The notes under the pieces were generated by a model. The model saw only the letters and a list, made by a program, of their open reading frames with translations, was not told the origin of the DNA and made no database searches. Below are positions 22,004-28,896 of a DNA stretch of 29,671 nt, piece by piece. A program made the translations under genes and the position numbers. The stretch lies in NCBI GenBank assembly GCA_934193095.1, contig CAKPUX010000024.1, positions 1 to 29,671 on the forward strand, written 5' to 3'. The stretch's first letter is position 1. Each line of letters begins with the position of its first letter. This DNA is from an uncultured Dialister sp. (GTDB taxonomy: Bacteria; Bacillota; Negativicutes; Veillonellales; Dialisteraceae).

Positions 22004-22531
22004 CACATGCTGAAGCGGGTCTTCGCCGAAACGATTCGGGCCGGTTGTGCCTTTTCGGAAAAGGAGGCAGATGAGGACAAATAAAATATAAAGACCGAAG
22101 ATCCAGCCGGCACCAATCACGAAGGTGATAATGCCTCCCATGATTACACGAATGAACGGGATCGGCAGGAGAGACAGCAGCAGACAGACAAGTCCGATGA
22201 CGAATATCCCAATCCCGACGCCGAGGCTGAGTTTAATGAAACTCTCCGCACCATTATCGATGTCATGCAGGCGGCGGGCAATGAGAGAAAAGGATGCCAC
22301 TTGGTACACAAGTCCCAAGACGGCGGAAAAGATATTGAAAACGATTCCTCCACTCGGCAAAGCACGAGCTAACATTTCGATTACCAAAGGCAAAAAAAGA
22401 TTAAAAATCAGGGACAATACCAAGCTGCGCAGAATGTACGGCTTCCTGTTCAAACGTCCCCGATAAGAAAAATATTTTTTCATCCAAGGCTTGGTGAGTT
22501 TGGCTTCATAGCGATCTTTCCAGTTTTGCAT
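21983..22531 (-). CDS. DUF805 membrane protein
   Basis: A 182-residue integral membrane protein of DUF805. It shows the family's opening YFSYRGRLNRKPYILRSL, the conserved SFSLIARRLHDIDNGAES after the second helix, and the C-terminal KGTTGPNRFGEDP. About four hydrophobic segments. The function of the family is unknown. The start at 22531 is family-like, with GGAG-like AAAGGAGA upstream. The last residues (GVTPNP) and the TAA are encoded by the inverted 7-mer repeat array at 21967-22003. Confidence 0.85.
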   Translation of the reverse strand: MQNWKDRYEAKLTKPWMKKYFSYRGRLNRKPYILRSLVLSLIFNLFLPLVIEMLARALPSGGIVFNIFSAVLGLVYQVASFSLIARRLHDIDNGAESFIKLSLGVGIGIFVIGLVCLLLSLLPIPFIRVIMGGIITFVIGAGWIFGLYILFVLICLLFRKGTTGPNRFGEDPLQHVGVTPNP

Positions 22532-22562
22532 GGTTTCTCCTTTAGGCGATGACGCCGACCAT

Positions 22563-23051
22563 TTATCGATTGACCTTCACTTGAAATTCTTCTGCGTCCA
22601 GTCGGAAGATCGCCGCCCTTTCAGCCATGGCATCGCTGATATCCCAGTCCCGCGGCGAATAGTGTTTCATAAAAAGAGTGAGTGCCTTCTTTGCCTCTTC
22701 CCTTTCTTGGATCATGGATACACGCCCACTTCCGATGACGGACTTGTAGTGTGTGGTGAAGCGGCCCGCGTCTTTTTCATCGGGGATCACCATCTGATCA
22801 CCGTCGATGCAGAAGCCGACGTCCGGCTTTTCTTGCAGGATATCGTACTTCAGTCCTGCTTTGGCGCCATGGAAATAGAGTGCCAGATGCCCATCCTCAT
22901 AGGTGAAGGCATAATTCACCGGCACCACGTAGATCCGATCGCTGTCAGAAAGTCCGAGATGGAGGACTTCCTGATTCATCAGGATGAAACGGATGGCATC
23001 TTCATTCGTCACCTTTCGGTCTTTTCTTCGCATGGGTGTGTTCTTGGGCAT
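22563..23051 (-). CDS. Pyridoxamine 5'-phosphate oxidase-family flavoprotein
   Basis: A 162-residue split-barrel protein of the PPOX/NimA-like group, likely binding FMN. Typical segments are the N-terminal RFILMNQEVLHLGLSDSD, then IYVVPVNYAFTYEDGHLALY, then FHGAKAGLKYDILQEKPDVG, and SVIGSGRVSMI in the second half of the barrel. Start 23051 (MPKNTPMRRKDR) has AAGGAGG 6 nt upstream; an upstream in-frame ATG at 23081 overlaps the -10 box and is rejected. The physiological substrate is unknown; it is not the biosynthetic PdxH. Confidence 0.85.
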   Translation of the reverse strand: MPKNTPMRRKDRKVTNEDAIRFILMNQEVLHLGLSDSDRIYVVPVNYAFTYEDGHLALYFHGAKAGLKYDILQEKPDVGFCIDGDQMVIPDEKDAGRFTTHYKSVIGSGRVSMIQEREEAKKALTLFMKHYSPRDWDISDAMAERAAIFRLDAEEFQVKVNR

Positions 23052-23081
23052 GGTTTTGCCTCCTTCTTTGCACTTACCCAT

Positions 23082-23111
23082 ATTATACGTTTTTTCCTAC
23101 ATTTTTGTGAA
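23082..23111 (-). promoter_or_regulatory. Promoter of the PPOX-family gene
   Basis: TTCACA (23106-23111, minus strand), 18-nt spacer, TATAAT (23082-23087). Confidence 0.65.
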
Positions 23112-23259
23112 GTCCCTTCTTGCCATTCCCCATCGCACCGCGTACAATGGGGACAAAATCATTAACAGGTTCTGAAGTTTCAACTTAAAACTCTACGGCG
23201 CTTTATGATAATGATGCGCGCCCCCCCTGCTGAACCTTTTTATGAAAGAAGATCTTACT

Positions 23260-23568
23260 ATGTACAAAATCCAAGTCTATATCCCCTTAGAATCTGTCGA
23301 TACCATCCGCGAAGTCATTACCAAAGCCGGCGGCGGACGGATCGGAAATTATGCAGGCTGCATGTCCTGGTGGCAGGTACACTCCTCCTGGACCAGCCTG
23401 CCCGGCGCACACCCTTACGACGGCACCGTCGGAGAAACGACGGAAACGGATGAATACATTCTCCAGTGCCGCGTCGATGATGCCCACCTCTCTGCTGTCC
23501 TTGCCGCAATCCGTGACGCACACCCCTACGAGGAGCCCGTCATCGACGTGGTGAAGCTTTGGAAATAG
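23260..23568 (+). CDS. Nif3/YqfO-like CutA-fold domain protein
   Basis: A 102-residue stand-alone protein matching the extra PII/CutA-like domain found inside YqfO (Nif3 family): KIQVYIPLESVDTIREVIT, then KAGGGRIGNYAGCMSWWQVH, LPGAHPYDGTVGE, and the terminal AAIRDAHPYEEPVIDVVKL. The conserved His/Glu in HPYEEP suggests metal binding; its function is not established. ATG 23260 is the family-like start; a longer ATG at 23242 adds six residues and both have weak ribosome binding sites. Confidence 0.8.
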   Translation: MYKIQVYIPLESVDTIREVITKAGGGRIGNYAGCMSWWQVHSSWTSLPGAHPYDGTVGETTETDEYILQCRVDDAHLSAVLAAIRDAHPYEEPVIDVVKLWK

Positions 23569-23916
23569 GGTAACTGGAGAGAAGTTTGAAAGCAGGGATG
23601 AGTAACCTCGAGTAATCGACGACTAGAAAACATCATATCCCGCGCACCTTTCCGCGTTCCTCATCTGTCTTTCATACCGCCGCTGCCCTATCCGCCCCTT
23701 CGGGGCACCTTCCCCTCGAGGGGAAGGCTGACGATACGAGGAAACCTGCCATCAAGAAGCCTTCGGGCATCGCCCCGTTTCGTCATCCTGAGCGGCAAGA
23801 AACGTCGTATGTGAGATAACGAATGCCAAAACAGCTGCGACCTGAGCCGAAGGATCTCGGCGAATCCGCCACCACCATTCCCAATTTCTTATTCCTCATT
23901 TTAAGAAGGATTTCCC
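23569..23916. repeat. Mosaic spacer before trkA
   Basis: No gene. It holds an inverted palindrome unit (CCCTATCCGCCCCTTCGGGG + CACCTTCCCCTCGAGGGGAAGG, 23688-23733), a GCCTTCGGGCATCGCCC link, a free-standing copy of the TCATCCTGAGCGG...GAGCCGAAGGATCT unit (23781-23853) that is not inside a GC hairpin, and TTCTTATTCCTCATT 7-mers ending at trkA's ribosome binding site. Confidence 0.7.
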
Positions 23917-25263
23917 ATGCGTATTACCATCATCGGAGCCAGCCACCTCGGGCTGACCATCGCGAAGCTGCTCGCGAATGAATCTTATGACGTGATCTTG
24001 GTCGATGAGAACGAAGCCATTCTCGAATCCATCCGAGATGAGCTCGACATCTTGACCATCCATGCCGACGGCACAAGTCCGTCTCTCATGCGGGACCCCG
24101 ACATCCGAAAGAGTGATTTCCTGGTCGCCGCGACCGCCTCTGACGAAAGCAATATCATTGCCTCCATCCTTGCGAGACAGAACGGCATCCCTCACACCAT
24201 CGCGCGCATCCGCGAGATGAAGTATTTATCCGAGCCGACGTCCTACCTGCATGAAAATTTCGACATCGACCTCATCCTCTCGCCGGAGCTCATCACGGCG
24301 CGTGAAATTTTCCAGCTGCTCCGGACACCGCACGCGCTGAACATCGAGGACTTTGCCGGCGGCCGGGTGCGCCTGCTCGAGACGAAGCTCTCCACCATTT
24401 CGCCGCTGATCCATATCCCGCTTCATGCTCTCTCCCTCCCGCCTTCGCTTCTGATCGCCATGGTGCAGCGAGACCATGACATCCTAATCCCGCACGGCGA
24501 CGACTGCCTGCTCCCGATGGACAATGTATATTTCCTCGGGACACCGGCCTCCCTTTCCGAAATGGAATCCCGTGCGAACCTTCGCGTGCAGCGAAAGGCG
24601 AAGAAGGTCGTCATCATCGGCGCGGGCCGCATCGGGCAGGCACTCGCCCCCATGCTCGAGGCGCAGGGGCTCTCTGTCAAGGTCATCGACAAGGACAGGA
24701 AGCGCTGTGAGGCCATGGCGCAAAAGCTCCGGAAGGGTCTGGTCCTTGCCGGTGACGGCACAGACATGGATCTCCTCACCGCCGAGGGCATCGGCGAGGC
24801 AGACACCGTCATCTGTCTCACCAAGGATGAACGGCTGAATATGATGATGGCGCTCCTCGCCAAGCACCTCGGCGCGCGGCAGACCATCGTGCGCGTTGTA
24901 AGGAGCGAGTATGCCCTCCTCATGCAGCAGGTCGGCATCGACATCGCACTCTCCACCCACATCCTCGCTGCCGGTGAAGTCCTGAGCTACATCAGAAAGG
25001 GCAGCGTCGTCTCGATCTCCTACCTTGAGGGCGCCCGCGTCCAGGCCGCCGAGGTCATTCTGCAGACAGGCGCTCCCGCCTGCGACCGCTCACTCATGGA
25101 AGCGCGTCTCCCCAAGGAATGCCTCGTCGGCGCACTCGTCCGCGGCGAAGAGATCCTCATCCCGGATGGACGCACCGTCCTCTCCGCGGGTGACCGCGCG
25201 ATCCTCATCATCCAAGCCGATCACACCGATCAGGTGCTGCGATACTTTAGAAACGGTGACTAG
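23917..25263 (+). CDS. trkA: Trk potassium uptake regulatory protein TrkA
   Basis: A 448-residue peripheral membrane protein with two tandem RCK units, each an NAD-binding KTN half and a ligand-binding TrkA-C half. The first Rossmann loop is IIGASHLG (5-12), the second IIGAGRIG (233-240); the acidic residues ending beta-2 (LVDENE, VIDKDR) fit NAD(H) binding. It gates the TrkH channel. AAGGAT lies before ATG 23917. TrkH is encoded 220 bp downstream with only repeat sequence between. The final codons are GGT GAC TAG, identical to the 7-mer repeat junction seen at other genes. Confidence 0.92.
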   Translation: MRITIIGASHLGLTIAKLLANESYDVILVDENEAILESIRDELDILTIHADGTSPSLMRDPDIRKSDFLVAATASDESNIIASILARQNGIPHTIARIREMKYLSEPTSYLHENFDIDLILSPELITAREIFQLLRTPHALNIEDFAGGRVRLLETKLSTISPLIHIPLHALSLPPSLLIAMVQRDHDILIPHGDDCLLPMDNVYFLGTPASLSEMESRANLRVQRKAKKVVIIGAGRIGQALAPMLEAQGLSVKVIDKDRKRCEAMAQKLRKGLVLAGDGTDMDLLTAEGIGEADTVICLTKDERLNMMMALLAKHLGARQTIVRVVRSEYALLMQQVGIDIALSTHILAAGEVLSYIRKGSVVSISYLEGARVQAAEVILQTGAPACDRSLMEARLPKECLVGALVRGEEILIPDGRTVLSAGDRAILIIQADHTDQVLRYFRNGD

Positions 25264-25483
25264 GAAACGCCAGACTCTCTCGCACGGTCATTTCGAGCAA
25301 AGCGAGAAATCTCTGTCATTCGCGGCGAGGAACTCACGTTTTCCCCACATGTGCCCTATCCGCCCCTTCGGGGCACCTTCCCCTCGAGGGGAAGGCTGCG
25401 ATACGAGGATATCCTATATGCTAAAACTCCGCGGCGAAGCCGCCACCACAACCCTGAACCCTGAACCCTGAACCCCCGAAATC
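25264..25483. repeat. Spacer between trkA and trkH with palindromes and AACCCTG array
   Basis: A short GGTCATTTCGAGCAAAGCGA unit, the inverted palindrome pair (25351-25400), a CTCCGCGGCGAAGCCGCC hairpin, and AACCCTG three times plus AACCCCC (25450-25477) ending just before the trkH start codon. Confidence 0.75.
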
Positions 25484-26932
25484 ATGAATATTCAAATCAT
25501 CTACTCTATGCTGTCCCGCGTCCTTGCGGCCAGCGGAGCGGCACTGCTGCTGCCGCTCCTGCTCTCGCTCTATGAGCGGGGCCCGATCCTTCCCTTTCTC
25601 GCGCCGATGCTTCTTTCCGCAGCGCTCTCGCTATTTCTGAAAAGAAAAGGGGCGGCGATCGAAAGCAGCCTGACGCCGCGGGAAGGGACTGCCATCACCG
25701 CGCTCTCCTGGATCGCCGTATCCCTGCTCTATGCGCTCCCCTACTGGGTGAGCGGGAGCCTCTCTCCCTTAGACAGCCTGGTCGAGAGCATCTCAGGCCT
25801 CACCGGGACAGGCGCGACCGTATTTACCGACCTCACCTGCGTCCCCGAAAGCCTTCTCTTCTTCCGCTCGCTCACCCACTGGCTGGGCGGCCTTGGCATC
25901 ATCGTCTTCTTTGTCGCCCTCTTCCCGCAAGCCGGGCGCGGCACCGTGCGTATGATGCAGACAGAAAGCACCGGTCCCACCTCGTCGAAAGCGCTTCCCC
26001 GCATCCGCGAGACAGCGCGCGCCCTCTTTGCCGTGTACGCCGTCTTCACCTCCGTCTGCTTCCTTTCCTACCTTCTCTGCGGCCTTTCTCCCTTGGACGC
26101 ACTGAATCACGCCTTCTCCACCATTGCGACCGGCGGCTTCTCGACAAGAAATGAAAGCATCGCCTACTACCACGACGCGCGGCTGGAAATGGTCATCGCT
26201 TTCTTCATGATCATTTCCTCCGCGAACTTCGGGATCTATGTCGAAGCATGGAAACGCGGCGTCTCCGTCATCTGGAAGGATACGGAATTTCGCACCTACC
26301 TATCCATCGTCGCCATCGCCACCGTCCTCATGACGCTCTCCCTCGTCCTGCAGGGCGGCGCCTCCCTCCTGCCAGCGCTGAGAGAGACCTTCTTTCACGC
26401 CGCATCGATCTCCTCCACCACCGGCTTTGTCGCCGCAGACTTTGACCGGTGGCCCGACTTCTGCCGCTTCCTCCTCCTCCTTCTGATCCTTGTCGGCGGC
26501 TGCGGCGGCTCCACCGCCGGCGGAATGAAAGTCATCCGCTTCATCCTTCTCGGAAAAAGCATCTTTTCCCTGCTGAAGCTCCACCTCCACCCCCGTGCCA
26601 TTCAGGCCGTCTCCGCCGGAGAAAACCGCTACTCGGCCGACGTCCTTTACCGCGTGCTCTGCTTCTTCTTTCTCTACATCATGCTCGCCTTCCTGTGGGC
26701 CGCGATCATGATGTTTGACGGGCTCGCCTTCCTTGACGCCCTCGGCGTCTCCTTCTCCACCATGGGCAGCGTCGGCCCTGCATTCGGACAATTCGGCGCG
26801 ACACAGACCTACGCCGCACTCCCCACCCTCTCCAAGATGGTCGTCTGCCTCTCCATGCTCTTCGGCCGCCTCGAGTCCATCACTCTGATGTGCATCTTCA
26901 TCCCTTCCTTCTGGAAACGAAGCGGGTGGTGA
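25484..26932 (+). CDS. trkH: Potassium uptake channel TrkH
   Basis: A 482-residue TrkH/KtrB-family potassium translocation subunit with four M1-P-M2 repeats. The four filter loops are recognisable: SGLTGTGATVF, FSTIATGGFSTRN, SSTTGFVAADF and FSTMGSVGPAFG. GGCGGSTAGGMK matches the intramembrane loop region. The size is typical. The start at 25484 gives the family N-terminus but has no Shine-Dalgarno sequence: a CCCTGAA repeat array occupies that position, so translation initiation may be weak or unusual. It works with TrkA encoded upstream. Confidence 0.92.
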   Translation: MNIQIIYSMLSRVLAASGAALLLPLLLSLYERGPILPFLAPMLLSAALSLFLKRKGAAIESSLTPREGTAITALSWIAVSLLYALPYWVSGSLSPLDSLVESISGLTGTGATVFTDLTCVPESLLFFRSLTHWLGGLGIIVFFVALFPQAGRGTVRMMQTESTGPTSSKALPRIRETARALFAVYAVFTSVCFLSYLLCGLSPLDALNHAFSTIATGGFSTRNESIAYYHDARLEMVIAFFMIISSANFGIYVEAWKRGVSVIWKDTEFRTYLSIVAIATVLMTLSLVLQGGASLLPALRETFFHAASISSTTGFVAADFDRWPDFCRFLLLLLILVGGCGGSTAGGMKVIRFILLGKSIFSLLKLHLHPRAIQAVSAGENRYSADVLYRVLCFFFLYIMLAFLWAAIMMFDGLAFLDALGVSFSTMGSVGPAFGQFGATQTYAALPTLSKMVVCLSMLFGRLESITLMCIFIPSFWKRSGW

Positions 26933-26950
26933 GGAGTGTACCCGCAAGGG

Positions 26951-27182
26951 CAATGCTATTAAGTTAAGGAAATCGTTAGCTACGTAACGTCTTGCTTCCC
27001 CTTCGGGGGAAGTGCCGAAGGCAATAGGGGCATGCTGGCGGTATAGCGTGCTATGTTGAATAGTCCGATGCTATCGATATTCCAACACTTTCATGCAATA
27101 CCGCTACGTAGCCCCCTCAGCCCTTCGGGCAGCTCCCCCGATGGGGAGCCAAGAATGTTCTTCCGCTTAACTTAATAGCATT
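26951..27182. mobile_element. Second MITE-like element with 17-bp terminal repeats and 11-bp target duplication
   Basis: A 232-bp non-coding element. Perfect 17-bp terminal inverted repeats AATGCTATTAAGTTAAG (26952-26968) and its complement (27166-27182) are flanked on both sides by the direct repeat ACCCGCAAGGG (26940-26950 and 27183-27193). The interior contains two hairpin-rich CCCTTCGGG segments. An 11-bp duplication would fit mobilisation by an IS4-type transposase, none of which is encoded here. Confidence 0.8.
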
Positions 27183-27302
27183 ACCCGCAAGGGGGGCTGG
27201 CGATACGCGGGAAGCCTGCTATCAAGAAACCTTCGGGCATCGCCTTTCTTTATACAGCGGCGAAGCCGCCACCTTCATTTCTCATTTCTCACAGGAGTTG
27301 CC

Positions 27303-27668
27303 ATGTCTACCATCCACACTTACCCCATCCGCTATTTCAGCATCGTCACCGTACCGAAGGAATTTACGCATCAGATGGGGCAAATCGAAAACACCGCCCT
27401 TTCGGGCGGTGCGTCACTCAATCATGATGAAATTGTGAAAGCGATTTCTACAGGAAAGAGCCAGCTCTCAAGCCTCACTCCTTACCTTTTCGTCCTGTTT
27501 GAGATCGAAAACGGCGGCGCTTACTGGACCTACCTCGACCTCGCCGGTGAGCTGTCGAAGATCCATTTCACCGATAAAGAGACCAGTGAGATCAAAGCCG
27601 AGAAGGTCACCTTCGCCAATGGCGGATATATGTATGTCATGAAGGAAGTGTACTTGAAAAGGGAGTAG
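27303..27668 (+). CDS. Hypothetical protein
   Basis: A 121-residue soluble protein that I do not recognise. It looks like a single alpha/beta domain: IRYFSIVTVPKEF, then a helix around LNHDEIVKAISTGKSQL, then strands around YLFVLFEIENGG and KAEKVTFANGGYMYVMKEV. AGGAG lies 8 nt before the ATG. The codons for TALSGGA come from a perfect hairpin ACCGCCC-TTTC-GGGCGGT (about 27391-27408), which resembles a repeat insertion kept in frame. A 7-mer array starts right after the TAG stop. Confidence 0.65.
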   Translation: MSTIHTYPIRYFSIVTVPKEFTHQMGQIENTALSGGASLNHDEIVKAISTGKSQLSSLTPYLFVLFEIENGGAYWTYLDLAGELSKIHFTDKETSEIKAEKVTFANGGYMYVMKEVYLKRE

Positions 27669-28243
27669 GAGTGACTGGCGACTGGTGGCTAGTGACTGGT
27701 GACTGAAAGCCACTTTTGGGCATCGCCCAATAAAAAAGACGGCGCGCCACCCATTTGAGCCCATACGCTCCCCCGTATCGTCATCCCGAGCGAAGCCGAG
27801 GGATCTTTATTGCACTGCCGCAATTTGCATGCATGCGCTCGCACGCAAACGACACCTTGGTGCTTCCTTTTTCGTCTTTCTCTCACCCACGGTTTACCGG
27901 TCTGCAAGAAGGATCCCTCCGCTTCGGCCCTCATGACACGCAAGAAAGATGGATCGTCTCACATCCTCTTTCTTACCGCTGCATAGAGTTGTGCCTCTCC
28001 GAGGCACTCTATCCTGCGCCTTTGGCGCGGCCCTTCTCCAAGGGCCTACTCGTATCATAGGAGTGACTGGTGAGTGACTGAAATGCCAGCTCATGGAAGC
28101 GCCACGATCTATACTTCGCGGCGCTTCCATATTTTTATGCGCCGCACCACCATTTCGCATTTCTCATTTCTAATTTCTCATTCAAACGGGGCTTTCATCC
28201 CCAATCAAGGGGCGAGCCGCCCCTTGGGCTCACCCTGCCCCCT
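27669..28243. repeat. Mosaic repeat spacer
   Basis: No gene seen. A 7-mer array (TGACTGG, CGACTGG, TGGCTAG, TGACTGG, TGACTGA; from about 27671) abuts the previous stop. Next are a GGGCATCGCCC link, a TCATCCCGAGCGAAGCCGAG unit with a CAAGAAGGATCCCT partner near 27902, palindromic segments around 27990-28050, a short 7-mer stretch (28063-28080), the inverted empty GC hairpin (28118-28145), ATTTCTC 7-mers (28152-28184) and an inverted CCCCAATCAAGGGG module (28198-28215). Confidence 0.65.
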
Positions 28244-28834
28244 TCAATCCCTCACCTCGATCACATCCGTCTCCTTTTTCCTTGGCAGCGGATAGCCTTC
28301 TTTTTCCGCGTAGCCGAAGGACATGGCGAGGATCATCTCGCCCTTGCCGATCCATTCCGTAAGCTCATCATAGGCGAAGAATACATTGCCCACCCAGAGG
28401 CTTCCGATGCCGCGCGCCGCAGCTTCGAGAGCCATATTCTCCGCCGCGGCCCCGATGGCCTGCACATCGCTCATCTCATGGATCTTCTCGGCAGCGCTCC
28501 AGTCCTCATACACCGAGCGCCCCGTCGGATTCACCACCAGCACCGTCACCGGTGCTTTTTTCATGCACTCCATCGTGAAGCGTGCATTGGCGATGAGCCC
28601 TCTGTCTCCCGGAAGGACGCCCTCTCCGGCTTCGGAACGCTCGATGCCCTTCTCCATCAGTCGGATCATCATATCCCGGCTCATGCCCTTCACGACGATG
28701 AATTTCCAAGGCTGTCGGTTCTTCGGCGAGGGCGCCCACTGCCCCGCGCGAAGGATCTCCTTCATATCGCTCTCTGCGATCGGGTCTTTCTTGAAAAAGC
28801 GGACGCTCCGCCTTCCGGCAATGATATCGTGCAT
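28244..28834 (-). CDS. Nitroreductase family protein
   Basis: A 196-residue FMN-dependent nitroreductase-family enzyme. The N-terminal RRSVRFFKKDPI is the flavin-phosphate motif, AGQWAPSPKNRQPWKFIVV is the classical A-P-S/T-x-x-N-x-Q-P-W segment, and LEAAARGIGSLWVGNV is the C-terminal flavin-contact helix. Start 28834 follows AGGAGG; the longer frame upstream overlaps ispE. It lies 62 nt after ispE on the same strand and is probably co-transcribed with it. The substrate is unknown. Confidence 0.88.
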   Translation of the reverse strand: MHDIIAGRRSVRFFKKDPIAESDMKEILRAGQWAPSPKNRQPWKFIVVKGMSRDMMIRLMEKGIERSEAGEGVLPGDRGLIANARFTMECMKKAPVTVLVVNPTGRSVYEDWSAAEKIHEMSDVQAIGAAAENMALEAAARGIGSLWVGNVFFAYDELTEWIGKGEMILAMSFGYAEKEGYPLPRKKETDVIEVRD

Positions 28835-28896
28835 CAGGATCCTCCTTCTAAAAAACTTTGCCCGGCCGGGTACGGCGCAGACAAATGAAAAAGCGC

